Shown piece by piece: positions 24,671-35,279 of a stretch of 64,000 nucleotides of DNA. Made by a program: the position numbers and the translations under genes. The DNA comes from Labia minor (taxonomy: Eukaryota; Arthropoda; Insecta; Dermaptera; Spongiphoridae), in contig OY720350.1 in NCBI GenBank assembly GCA_963082975.1, forward strand, positions 18,632,910 to 18,696,909, given 5' to 3'. Each line of letters starts with the position of its first letter. Within the stretch, counting starts at the first letter, position 1. Below the pieces are notes generated by a model that made no database searches, had not been told where the DNA came from, and saw only the letters and a program-made list of their open reading frames with translations.

Positions 24671-25055
24671 AACTAATATGCTCAAATGAAAGCAAACGGT
24701 GTACGCTGAGCAATCTTGACAATTTGAAGAAAAGTTTCAAAGAATTAGAAATCTTTTGATTGCTAATCACTCAAAAAAAAAAATTTCAATAAACCCAACC
24801 TCATTAAATTGGATTGCAATTCATATCCAGGGTCAATCAAAAGAAAATGATTTTAATCTAGATCCAATAATACTAGATCAGATTTGATCTTGGGATTTAA
24901 ATCCATCTATATCTGGACTCATCTATAAAAAAATGTTATTTTTTTTATAAAAACTCTATTGATTAAATACAAACTTTAATATTCGATAATAAACAGATAG
25001 TTTTAATTGAAATTGATTTATTTATTACAAATATGATAAATTAATTGAAATAAGT
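24671..25055. other. A/T-rich spacer
   Basis: Contains GATCTAGATC-like near-repeats at 24850-24900. Nothing else recognised. Confidence 0.45.
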
Positions 25056-25165
25056 ACCGGGACCCCGAGCCTCGGCTCGGTACTTAAGTTAAAAAAAATG
25101 ATTCATTATTATTGGGTTTGGCTGATAATATTAATACCTGAGATACCGAGCTGTCGCTCGAAAAA
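25056..25165 (+). repeat. family C repeat, 5' part only (copy 1)
   Basis: CCGGGACCCCGAGCCTCGGC begins a strong hairpin (CCGAGC, loop CTCG, GCTCGG). Then come GGGTTTGGCTGATAATATTA and ACCGAGCTGTCGCTCG, which forms a second small hairpin. The same block opens copy 2 about 240 bp downstream. Only the 5' part is present here. Confidence 0.7.
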
Positions 25166-25297
25166 ATGTTTAGACATTATTATAGACATTTTCATTCTGT
25201 AAATTAAATAATTTTATTTCATTTAAATGAATATCTATTTTTAAATAATTTTTCTCTCTACATTATTTATCTAATTCTGACAATATATTAAGATCAC

Positions 25298-26252
25298 ACC
25301 GGGACCCCGAGCCTCGGCTAGGTAATTAAGTTAAAAAAAAATAATTCATTATTATATTGGGTTTGGCTGGTAATATTAATACTTGGGACACCGAGCTGAT
25401 ATACAATTCTTTAATTATTTATTACAATTATTAAATGTTGCATCATTGCATCAATCTGATTAAAATGAATGGAACTTGGGGTTTCTAAGTGCATGAATAT
25501 TTTTTTTTTATTGGAAGAATGATAAATATATATCGTAATTTATAATTATAAAATATTATTAAAATATATATTTTTAATTTTATTTCGAAATTAAATAAAA
25601 AATTTTAAAATATTTTATATATAAAAAAAATATTAATACAATATCTTTTAAAAAAAGGTGGGAGTCAAATTTCAATATGAATGTCTAATGTCATCGATAT
25701 ATAAATTAATAATAAATAATATTAATAAATATTAAATTTAATAAAAGAACAACGAATAAATAAATATAAAATAGTAATTTATTAAAAAATAATAGATTAA
25801 AAAAAAAAAAAAATTATCTTTTTACCATCTTCCGACACCAAATACCAAACCATTTTTTATTTTGTTGTTTTTTTTTTGAGAGAGATTAATAAATATATAT
25901 ATATATTTTATTAAAAATAAATATTTTTAATTTTATTTCGAAATTAAATAATAAATTTTAAAATATTTTAAATATAAAAAAATATTAATACAATATCTTT
26001 TAAAAAAAGGCGGGAGTAAAATTGATGACGTCACACCCATATATAATTTTTAATTAAGAAATTAATAATGAAGCTGTAAGTTTCAAGAGATGTGATCAAT
26101 AAAACTCAATTTTTCTTTATAAATACTATATCTAGTGTGAATTTGAAAAAAAATCGTTAGAGCGGTTTTTGAGAACCAATGGCTATATATATATAGATAG
26201 ATAGATAGATAGATATATACAATTTTAGCTAGCATAATAAGATAAGATATAA
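25298..26252 (+). mobile_element. family C repeat, copy 2 (longest copy)
   Basis: Begins CCGGGACCCCGAGCCTCGGC and runs through GGGTTTGGCTGGTAATATTA, GATTTAAATGTTGCATC-like A/T sequence, an internal duplication of TTTTATTTCGAAATTAAATA (25577 and 25936), GATGACGTCACAC, and a GAGCGGTTTTTGAGAACC block. It ends near TTTTAGCTAGCATAATAAGA. It matches the minus-strand copy at 46.8-47.9 kb over its length. No coding frame. A (GATA)n tract lies near the end. Confidence 0.75.
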
Positions 26253-26885
26253 TTCTTCAAATATTTATTCAAAATCTTGTTTTTATAAAATCAATTACAG
26301 AATTATTATTTCCATATAATTTAATTATAAAATTCAATGTTAGGTTTTTATTTATTGATTTAGTATAAATCAATAAATTATTCCACAATTGGATTCAAAT
26401 TCATTTATATTTTTTAAAAAAAGTATTAAGTTTGCAAAAAATTCTTTTTGTTTTCTCTCATATTTCTAAATTTCTTCTATTTATTTCTATTTGCTCTTTG
26501 ATGTTGATATTAATTTTAAATTTAGATTTCCTTTTATTTATTTAACCAAATAAATAGATTAATATACAATGAAGCAACCACCTTAGTTTTGGAAGCGTAA
26601 AATCTTATCTAGTAGTACTGTCCTGAAAACGAACACAAATATATTAACAACATAAAAAGAAATATATTTAAAACTTGGAAAAATTACCTAATTAAAATTT
26701 GGTCAATGTATAGAAATACATTATTAATATTTACTATCATAATTTTTAAAATAAACACTTGTTTTGAAACAAAACTTATCATTAAAATGATGGTTTATAG
26801 TTTAATCTTAATAATTTGTTAAATATCTAAATTTGTTAAATATATAAAAACAAATCTTAAGACAAGTGCAATTCCAAAATTAATA
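26253..26885. other. A/T-rich spacer
   Basis: No features recognised. Confidence 0.5.
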
Positions 26886-26893
26886 GAGTGAAT

Positions 26894-27592
26894 CAGAGGC
26901 GGATTAAACACCGGGGCCCACCGAAACCTAAATAAAAATATTTCCTAAAAAAAAATTTAAAAAACTGTTGAGTTTATGAATAATCGGAGTTTAAATAAAA
27001 CAAGTTATTCTTGATATAGAGATCTATTTAGGCTGTTTTATACTTTACTAGGAGGCAGCTAGCCGAGCGTGTAGCATAATAATTTTCTACACAAGAAGTC
27101 GGCGTTCGATTCCAACTAAGAACAAATTTTTTTAATCAAATTCAATTTAACATCAGCTGCCTCCGGCTCCAGGAACTGTCAGTTCTATACATGCGGAAGG
27201 CAACGGGAAACCCCCGCATTAACATTCCCAAGAAAAATTATCATGGCTGGGCGCCTTCTAAGGCTATCCTAGTCATGATGATAGCCAAACTCCGAAACGG
27301 AGACGGCACCTTAAGAAGAAGATACTTATTCTTGATACAGATCTTTATTGAACAACAGATCTTTATTCGGTCGTGTTTGAACCCCGACTAACTTAAGAAA
27401 AGATAATCAATTTTGGGACTCGGCGACCACAGTAAAAATTATGTAATTTTTACATAAGTACTATATATGTAAGTATAAAACAACCTAAATTATAATATAA
27501 ACAAAATTTGTCTTTCAATTATAATTGTAAATAACGGAGGGCCCATTTCAATTTTACCGCCCGGCGCCCCCAAACAACTTAATCCGCCACTG
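26894..27592. mobile_element. hAT-type element (699 bp) carrying a nested SINE
   Basis: Left end CAGAGGCGGATTAAACACCG then GGGCCC; the right end, reversed, begins CAGTGGCGGATTAAGTTGTT, with a matching GGGCCC inside. Flanks GAGTGAAT (26886-26893) and GAGAGAAT (27593-27600) differ at one base. A tRNA-derived SINE (27052-27335) lies in the middle. No transposase frame. Confidence 0.88.
27052..27335 (+). repeat. tRNA-derived SINE, family S copy 1 (nested in a hAT element)
   Basis: The head GCTAGCCGAGCGTGTAGC resembles a tRNA-Ser/Leu-like A box (TAGCCGAG). CGGCGTTCGATTCCAAC is a B box (27105-27116). The body contains CTGCCTCCGGCTCCAGGAAC, GGCAACGGGAAACCCCCGCA, and TCCTAGTCATGATGATAGCC. A TTATTCTTGATA word occurs both before (about 27006) and after (27328) the SINE and may be a target duplication. 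The open frame at 27191-27391 is inside the SINE body and is not a gene. Confidence 0.75.
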
Positions 27593-27600
27593 GAGAGAAT

Positions 27601-27770
27601 TAAAGTTAATATAAATTTATTTTATTTATTTATTTATAATTTATGATTCCCAAAAAGATCATTTTTTATCTAAAGAGCTAATTGAGAAGATATATATACG
27701 TATTATAAACGATGAAAGGTTGTTTTTTTTTTGCTTTGTGTTGAATAAACAAAAGGAAGGTAAAGTGTAA
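27601..27770. other. A/T-rich spacer
   Basis: Nothing recognised. Confidence 0.45.
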
Positions 27771-28325
27771 AAGAGGGACAGAAGAAACCGTGTGGGGTAT
27801 TCACTCACCGTCTTCAACAGAATAGATAATATACCGCTACCCTAATTTCAACCAATAATTGATTTATTTCTTTTTCCCTTCCAATTACAATAGAGAAACG
27901 TGTTCTGGAATGTGTTTTCATATTATAGAATGTCATTGAAGGTTGTGTCCTATTTCCAAAATTCTGTGTCAATTTGCCAAGGTCAAACCGTACACCCACT
28001 ACTCCCTGGGAGGTTTTTGAACCGTCCCGGAGAACACCGGTGCTAATGAATCAATTGAACCGCCGACAGTCGGCCAACATGTCACTTGAAATATCCAAAT
28101 ATGTTCGATTGTGTTGTTGTTTGTTGTCATTCGTTCTTGACCCTCCCAGGCTTTTTTTTCTCAAGACGCTTTTTTTTATTGGTGGACGCCATCCTCTCTC
28201 CTCTACCCACCACAACGCTCATGCACACCCGTTTCTTTTCACATTTGAGTGACAGACTCCAATCTTATTTAAAACTTTTTCGGAACTTTTGTTCCATACA
28301 TTAACAAAAGTCCTCCTCCATATAT
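27771..28325. promoter_or_regulatory. mixed-composition island, possible non-coding regulatory DNA
   Basis: A 550-bp block of balanced composition with words such as CCCTGGGAGG, GTCCCGGAGAACACCGG and AACCGCCGACAGTCGGCC. The last part holds a GCCGACAGTCGGC palindrome. Two overlapping plus-strand frames and one minus-strand frame cross it, but no domain is recognisable. Not repeated in the window. Confidence 0.3.
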
Positions 28326-29040
28326 TATTATAGATGAGTTGGTCGGCTTCTTTTTCATCTCTCACTTACTTGTTTTATTTTTTCTTTTTGAAATTGAATT
28401 CTTACTATTTATCATGACACCAGACATTTTAGTTCTGTTTTGTTTTTTTCTCAAAAAAAAAAAAAAAAAAAAACATTAGTAAAATAAATACATAAAAGAC
28501 GGATCAATTAAATAATTATCAATATTGTTTTATTAAACATAAACATCTCTCAAACAATAAATCTTCAGAAAATTTATTTATTATAAGTATCTAAGATCAA
28601 TTAACAATATCAGTAGATGAGTAGATATAAATAAAATTAAGTATTCATATTCCTCCAAATAATCTTATTATAAGCTATCATTTTAATTTTTCTATCTTCA
28701 CTTAAAATTCACTTCCCTCCTCAATCCTATTAATATTTATTAACTTTATTTTCTGATTAAATATTGACATTTTGAATTATTTTACAAATATAATAAAATA
28801 GTTACAAGCCTTTACAATTCAGTTTTCAGATTAATTGAAGGAATTGTGCTAAAAGTGCAGATTTTTTAATTTTAGGATTTCTAAACTCATTTAACCAGTT
28901 TTTACATTATTTCGATTCTTAAGTTAGATTTATTATTTATTAAATTGAATTGAATTTAATAATTAATAAACAAAAAGATTCTATATATGTAAATTTATGT
29001 CATTTGATTATTGTGTAAACTAATTAAAGGATATAAATAA
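28326..29040. other. A/T-rich spacer
   Basis: Poly-A at 28455-28473; otherwise no features. Confidence 0.5.
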
Positions 29041-30351
29041 TAATGGGTAATTATTTACAAAACAGGAATCTCCAGGGATTTGGATAAAACTTTACCTGAG
29101 GATTCCTTGTTTAATTCAAAAAAACTTTTCATATGAATTTATTCCGGTTTCTTCTAATTTACGAGATAAATATTATTAAAATTCGCATTAACATTCAGTA
29201 CGACAGCCATATTAATAATTGTTTTATGCAGTGGCGTATCTAGAGGGGGGGGGGTGCGGCATTTTTTTATATTTAGTTATAGTTGTAAAAAGCAACTTAT
29301 TCATTTCATATTTATTTTTTTTCTTTCTTGAATAATAAATTATTATTATGATTATTATAAGTTTACTATTTGATTTATATAAATTATGATTAACTATATG
29401 ATTTCGAATATTATTCCTCGGTGTATATAAATGCATTTTAGTGTAAATTTTGAATTCTAATTCCAAGAACAGGATAATAATTTTATTTGATTGTATTCAT
29501 TAAAATTCGTTGAATTCGTAAACGCATCTTTACGATTTTGTTCGGCAAATTTTTCCTAACTAAAATTTTTTGATATCAGTTTATAAATGTCATTTCTTTT
29601 GAAAAGTTTATATGATTACTTTGAAGTGATATACCAATATTTTTTTAAATCATCGATTTTTGTTTTGAAAAGCAGGACCAGCGGAAAAAATATAAATAAA
29701 AATTTTGAGAGCATTACACACGATTTTTCTAGTATGAAAGCTAGAAGAGTAAATATTATATAAATATGTTTACGAGTGCATACAAATATGTGTAAAAAAA
29801 ATTACGCTGTGTATTAATTAATATTGTTTAAATAACTTAATAATTTATTTATGTGTATTAATTTATAAAAAAAAAACCTATTTGATTGACTTATAATAAA
29901 AAGGGCGGCAAACTGGAGAACGCCCTGGGCGGCAAAAGTTCTAGGTACGCCTCTGGTTTTATGCATTTGGCCTCAAGAATTATTCTCTTATTTACTAATT
30001 TCTGTTTTTTTTTACAGTTTGGTTTGGATATATAAAAATTATGTGATTAATTAATTTTTTAATTTTCATATATTCAAAGCGAACTGAACCCCCCCCTCCA
30101 GAAAATTAGTTGAGCCATCTGCTGGCCAAATGAATAAAACATGGTAGCTAAATAGAATGTAAATGGATTTATATGTAAATTTTAATAATTGTTGTCTCGT
30201 AAACTAGAAGAAACCAGTAAAGTTTCTCGTAAACTAGAAGAAACCAAGAAAAATTTTTTAAGAAAAGTTTTTTTGGAATTAAACAAGGAATCCACAGGTG
30301 AAGTTTCCCCTAAACCCCTGGAGATTCCCGTTTTGTAAATACTTACCATTA
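29041..30351. mobile_element. inverted-arm element (family G) with a hAT element between the arms
   Basis: The left arm (29041-29167) and right arm (30195-30351) are inverted copies of each other. Reading inward, both run ...TATTTACAAAACNGGAATCT, CCAGGG, GATTCCTTGTTTAATTC, AAAAAAACTTTTC, GGTTTCTTCTA and TTTACGAGA. In the right arm a TCTCGTAAACTAGAAGAAAC unit is present twice. The hAT at 29229-29955 lies between. Either a foldback-type element was hit by the hAT, or two family G copies sit head to head by chance. Confidence 0.6.
29229..29955. mobile_element. hAT-type element (727 bp), perfect 8-bp target duplication
   Basis: Left end CAGTGGCGTATCTAGAGG followed by a G run; the right end, reversed, starts CAGAGGCGTACCTAGAACTT. 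GTTTTATG flanks both sides exactly (29221-29228, 29956-29963). GGGCGGCAAA near the right and TGCGGCA near the left are subterminal matches. No transposase frame. Confidence 0.92.
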
Positions 30352-30520
30352 AGAAGAAGAAGAAAAAGAAAAAAAAATGAGAAAATTCATACAATTCATA
30401 GAACTGAAATTATGATGATTGATTATAGATTTAAAAACAAGTATTATATATTTTAGCTTATTTTGAATGAAAAAATAAGTATTAACTAAAAAATTACAAT
30501 ATATTATGAATGAGGTTAAG
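30352..30520. other. A/T-rich spacer
   Basis: Begins with (AAG)n; nothing recognised. Confidence 0.45.
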
Positions 30521-31000
30521 GTTAACTAACTATCCAACTGTGCCGATGTCATTTCAGTGGCGAGTGGTAATCCTCTGGGCATCAGGCAGCCGCTTTACAT
30601 TCTGTTTCAAATTCCCGTTCGCCTGCTTCAGTGGCGGAGTCGGATTAGCAACGGCTATGTTGATTAATTGAGAGAAATCAACTCAACCCTATTTAATGGT
30701 CTATTCTAATGATGCATTAGGACAATAACAGGCATTAGATGAGCTTAACTACTGATATAGTCGACAGATACGGGATTTTCGGCCAGGAGTTCTTTTTCTT
30801 TCCCATTCGGTTAAATCCATGTCGCAGAGATCAAAACATCATTAATTTCCAATGGCTAAATGTGACGGCGTCGACGTGGCGCTCGGGTATTAAAAAGAGG
30901 ATAAATCTAATTTTAGAGGACGAAATAGCCAAGAGAATTGCTTTTAAAATTAATCAAAAGGATTAAACGACTCTTTCCTTCCTACAGGCTATTAAAGTAA
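30521..31000. promoter_or_regulatory. mixed-composition island, possible non-coding regulatory DNA
   Basis: A balanced-composition block containing TTGATTAATTGAGAG, TAATGATGCATTAGG and GACGGCGTCGACGTGGCGCT. A plus-strand frame (30739-30966) starts in it but has no recognisable domain and its 3' part is A-rich. Repeated homeodomain-type cores make regulatory DNA a reasonable guess. Confidence 0.3.
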
Positions 31001-31339
31001 AAGGCGAAAGAATAAAAAATAACATTTGTTTAATTTATTTTAAGAGAAAATTAACTTTAATTCTGAATATATAACTTGAAATTTGTATTTTTTTTTTAAA
31101 CAATGTATACTTATATAATGAAAAATAAAAATAAAATTTTACAAAAAGAATCAGAACCATCATGTCTTATTTTAAAGATTTAAGATTTATCTTTGTTTTA
31201 TTATTTTCTAAATCAACTTTTATTTGATAGTAAAGTTAATTGATTAATAAACATTTTTTTTTTTACTATTGTGATAAATAAGAAATTCTATTCACTTCTT
31301 TAAAAGTAGTGAGGAAGGACAATTACAATAGAAAATTAG
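31001..31339. other. A/T-rich spacer
   Basis: Nothing recognised. Confidence 0.45.
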
Positions 31340-31941
31340 CTGGAGTGTCTCCACTCGACTATCTCGCAAATTTGAATTGGATTAAATAACATAATATATT
31401 ATATTTAAAATAAATTTAATTAATTATAAATTATAAATAATAAATAATAAATATTAAACCAGCGCATGTTTGGCTTTTTGTTGATGGCACCACGTCACGT
31501 GTTGGCGCGTGAGATATACAGTGTTAAAAAATTAATTCTGGTAATCAAGCTGAAATTCTATATATAGCAGTTTTATACAATTCTTAATCATGTGAAAAAT
31601 TATCAAATATATATCTTTATTTTTACGGTCACTTTAGAGGAAAAAAAATCAAAACGTTGTAGGTAATGACCTTCTTCCGGTTGAGCTACATTTCTCAAAA
31701 ATTGATAGAAAACTACGAATTTTGAATAATGCCCGTATACCAAATTTTATGATTCTAGCTCAAACCGTTTTTGCGTAATCTTGTCTACAAACATACACAC
31801 ACATATATATACACACACACAGACATTTTTCTCAACCTTAGTGAAAATGATTCAGGAACCTTCAAAACGTATAAAAACATCAAAATCTCGACATCGAAAA
31901 TTTTCGTGATCGCAATACTATCTCTTACGAGATAGTAAAAA
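31340..31941 (+). mobile_element. family A element, copy 3 (full length)
   Basis: Starts CTGGAGTGTCTCCACTCGAC and ends CTCTTACGAGATAGTAAAAA, with the 3' hairpin loop TTAC instead of TGGC. It lacks a short segment present in other copies, the TACTTTCAGCGATTC block near 31540. The preceding AATTAG flank matches the AAG flank of copies 1, 4, 6 and 7. Confidence 0.88.
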
Positions 31942-32321
31942 TTGCATGCAGATCTATCTATTAAACTACTATAAATCCCCACCTTCTTAAATTTGTTTGT
32001 TAATTTTATATCAGATAAAAGAGTTGATAAAAAAATCAGGGTTCATTAACTCCAATTGAATTTTAAAAAATGTTTAGTATACATTTATTGATATTTAAGT
32101 ACTTGGAACACCGAGCTATCGCTCGATCCTTTAACAAATTTATACAATTTATTATTATAAACTTAAAAATTTTACATTTTTTTATTTATTAATTATTAAA
32201 TGGGTTTTCTAAAATTGATCCATCAAAATTAGTTTCCTAAAATGGTAAAAATAACTTGATTTTCATTTCAAGATGAAAAATATATTCAAATTTACTTGAT
32301 AAAATATTGGATCCTATATTA
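31942..32321. other. A/T-rich spacer with a family C hairpin scrap
   Basis: ACACCGAGCTATCGCTCGATC at 32107-32127 matches the second hairpin of the family C 5' part (GAGC and GCTC arms around TATC). The rest is A/T-rich. Confidence 0.5.
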
Positions 32322-32410
32322 CAGGGGTGGCCAACACGTCGACCGCAAAGGCTTTAAAAGTAGCCCGCGAAGCCAAAGTTGGAAAAGTTAAAAGGTAAAG
32401 GACATGATTT
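32322..32410 (+). mobile_element. probable single end of a hAT-like element
   Basis: CAGGGGTGGCCAACACGTCG then ACCGCAAAGGC is a hAT-type terminus (CAGGGGT with subterminal GTAGCCCGCG). I could not find the opposite end or a target duplication, so the extent is unknown. Confidence 0.4.
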
Positions 32411-32619
32411 TTCCATGGGAGAGGGAAGGCAGAAAAAATACAAAAAAGAAGGAATGATTGGGATGTAAAAGTTGGTTAAACCGATTTATTAATATAATTC
32501 GTATTAATTTATTTGTCGTATAATACGTAGTATAATTAATTTGTAATTAATTCCAAAAGGGGGGAAGGGGAAATAATAGAATTTATTTTGAAAATAAAGT
32601 CAAAGGCAGTTGAATCTCA

Positions 32620-32705
32620 TCCATTGGGGGTAAGCAATGCAGCATTGCTATACTGTCCCCTTCAAGGTCACCGAGAAGCTAAGCATTGGAGGTGGGGGCG
32701 AAATT
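32620..32705 (+). repeat. possible 5S rRNA-derived fragment
   Basis: GGTCACCGAGAAGCTAAGCA at 32666-32685, followed by TTGGAGGTGGG, resembles the internal control region of animal 5S rRNA (GATCACCGAAGTTAAGCA-type). The 5' part and the rest of the gene do not align, so it would be a pseudogene scrap or a 5S-derived SINE head. A perfect GCAATGCAGCATTGC palindrome (32634-32648) lies just upstream. Confidence 0.3.
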
Positions 32706-32839
32706 TATTAATTTATCAATATATAATTAATATATCAGTAAAAAGTTATAAAATTAAATTTTTATTTTAATCTTTTCTAAAATTTATTAATCTTCATTTA
32801 AATTAATAGGAATAAATAAATTTACAATTAATTCTTGAT

Positions 32840-33020
32840 TGAGGGATGATTTCGGTGGTGACGCCGATGAACGTCTTCGACTGGAAAGGGAATGCGAACT
32901 AAATGCGCTCGAAGCTGCTCGCCGCCAGGCAGGCAGGCAGGCCAGGAGGGAGGGAGGGCGGGTGGGGGAGTTGTGGTAAGAAGAGAGGTGGCGGAGGGGG
33001 GCAACACGGCGGCAAATCTT
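32840..33020. other. G-rich tract with GGCA and AGGG tandem units
   Basis: GCCAGGCAGGCAGGCAGGCC is followed by AGGAGGGAGGGAGGGCGGGT and GGGGGAG. Four or more closely spaced G runs could form G-quadruplexes on the plus strand. The minus-strand open frame here reads low-complexity Pro/Thr-rich and is not a gene. Confidence 0.55.
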
Positions 33021-33262
33021 TTCAATCTGTCAAAATTCAATAATTAATATTTAATCAACGAAACACCGTAAAATTATATAATAGTAGTGAAAATGAATCT
33101 ACGTTTCATAATGAATCTATTCGTATAGGTTTTATCTGTTGTTATGAGGCAAGATTATTGTTGAACTGTAAAAATAAACAAATACTAAAATTAATTAAAA
33201 ATTTCCATGATACAAAAAATCAATTTTATTTAGAATCTGGCTAAAATTATTGTCAATTGATT
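33018..33262 (+). repeat. family I direct repeat, copy 1
   Basis: CAATCTGTCAAAATTCAATA, then ATTAATATTTAATCAACGAA and GTGAAAATGAATCTACG, matches 33808-34051 in the same orientation, with perhaps 75-80% identity by eye. Similar GGCGGCAAATC/GGCAGCCGAAATC words precede both copies. No inverted ends or coding frame. Confidence 0.65.
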
Positions 33263-33807
33263 GGTCTTGGTCACAATTTACAAGATTAATAACAGCCCTT
33301 CCATTTACAATTTTTTTAATAAATGATTGACTAGATATTATAATAAGAAAGGTAATATTTTCAAAATTAGTGATAGAAACGATTTGAAATTAATATTCAT
33401 AATAATTAATTCAAATAATATTATATTAACATTTATAATTATAGTATTAAAATTAAAAATCTAAAGAATAAAATTATAAAAAATAAACAAATTGAAAGAT
33501 TTGAACTCAGACAAAATAATTTCTAGTCAAGGTCCAATCCGGTGCGACTGTTTATCAACTATTAAAAACATAGAAAAGAAATTCACTTGAAGGCTACGAA
33601 AATTCAGCCCATAAGCAATACATGGCAAAAACTTTATTCATTAAATATTGATTAAACAAAGAAAAATGATCATGGAAATAGTTATAATACAAGAAATACA
33701 AGAATCAAAAATAATCTTGTATTGAGAGAAGAGATATGCAAAGAATAATCATTTAATATAATTAATCCAAAGATTTGACGTCATTCAAAATGGCAGCCGA
33801 AATCACA
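33263..33807. other. A/T-rich sequence between the family I copies
   Basis: No features recognised. Confidence 0.45.
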
Positions 33808-34051
33808 TTGCATCTGTCAAAATTCAATAATTAATATTTAATTAAGGAAGCATCATAAAATTATATAATGCTAGTGAAAATGAATCTACATTGAATAACG
33901 AGTATTTTGATATGCGTTTTATATATTGTTATCAGAAAATGTTTATTTCAAGTGTAAACATGATACCAAATAAAAATTAATTATAATTTTCATTTATATT
34001 TCACTAAAAAGCCATTTTATTGAAAATCTGGCGAAAATTCTGTTGTATCTT
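33808..34051 (+). repeat. family I direct repeat, copy 2
   Basis: CATCTGTCAAAATTCAATAA, AATTATATAATGCTAGTGAA and AAATCTGGCGAAAATTCTG correspond to the first copy about 790 bp upstream. Possibly a local tandem duplication, or two insertions of an unnamed element. Confidence 0.65.
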
Positions 34052-34179
34052 TTTAATTTTATTCATTTTTTATGAAATTTTGTTATTAATTTGTATAAAT
34101 TGAATCCAATTGAATAGAAGTGTTTCTGCTAATTCTCCAAAGCGTTCTATAAATATGAGTTCCAAGTTTTTACTAATAT

Positions 34180-34615
34180 GAATCGTTGAGAGGTGGGTCC
34201 TCTCAGAGGCATATAAGACATGTCTCACTCGTGAATATAAAGGGTTTTGCTAATCGAAGGGTTGACGTAATCTGGATATATTTGAATCAACCGCCCTTCG
34301 GGGGGTTGATTCAAATATATATAGGAAACTCTATAGAGTCTCCTATAAGAGACAAGATTTCAATTTTTTTTCTTTTTAATGAATCTATGCTAGGTATTCT
34401 CCTTCATCCAAATAAATGTGATTTTTTGAATGATCAAGGGAGGGGGGGAGAGAGTAAGAGTAAGGGAATGGATGGAAAGGCGTCAATGGGTAAAAGACAT
34501 GATTCCTCCAGGTAGAAGAGGGATTTAGAAGAAATCATGAGCTCACGTGAGGGCAGGGACGCCAATCCCTGAAATAGAATTCTTTTCTACTGGGATTATA
34601 GAAAAGAATCTACTC
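34180..34615. other. cluster of strong hairpins
   Basis: Four inverted repeats occur within 430 bp: GAGAGG/CCTCTC (34189-34205); a 17-bp arm ATATATTTGAATCAACC (34276) pairing with its complement and closing on CCC TTCG GGG (to about 34319); TATAGGAAACTC/GAGTCTCCTATA (34319-34346); and ATTCTTTTCTA/TAGAAAAGAAT (34579-34610). An open frame at 34186-34515 crosses the region but has no family resemblance. Function unknown. Confidence 0.6.
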
Positions 34616-35279
34616 GCTACCCGGGATATTATTTTTAAATTTATTAAAAAATAATTTTAGATCATAATCATCCTATATGTTATCAATACACCTTTTATAT
34701 ACCATATATTTATATTTTTCTTATCCCGATAATTTATATCCTTTTTATCCAAGGGCTTCCCTTTCTCAAAACACCGTTTAGTCCTAGACTACTCTACTCT
34801 ACCCAAATTTCGCCTCTACCTCCCCCTCCTCTCATATCCATTCCAAAATGAAGTATTTATTTTAATTGAAGTTATAAATTTAAATGAAAAATATCCATTT
34901 ACAATTTTTTTTATTAATATTATTATAATAATTAAAACTAACATATCTTTCATATATCTAAGAACATATATAAATATATTATTGATTTAACCTTTCTATA
35001 TTTTAGTATTTGACTATATAATTAATAATATATAATTTTTTCCCACTTTTTAGCACTTTATTGCAAACATATATATTTTAATTTTTTTATTCGTTGATCA
35101 AAAATAATATATATATATAATATATTTATTTATTACATAATAAATATAATATTATATAAGATAAATATATAAAAATAAATTCAATTGAAATAAAATGATT
35201 GTGTCAAGATTCAACATTTCAATTCATACTTGTTCGCTCAATCAAATTGAAAGACAACCACCAACTTGTTATATTATAT
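34616..35279. other. A/T-rich spacer
   Basis: Nothing recognised. Confidence 0.45.

Noticed and set aside
25056-25400. CRISPR-like repeat pair
   Set aside because: Two family C 5' ends only, with no regular spacers; eukaryotic context.
30739-30966. 75-codon open frame in a mixed island
   Set aside because: No domain, no splice context, and A-rich 3' part; could be an exon but nothing supports it.
34276-34319. microRNA precursor
   Set aside because: The stem is about 20 bp with a tetraloop, too short for a usual pre-miRNA, and does not extend outward.
34186-34515. 109-codon open frame
   Set aside because: Crosses the hairpin cluster, has no recognisable domain and poor codon regularity; more likely a chance frame.
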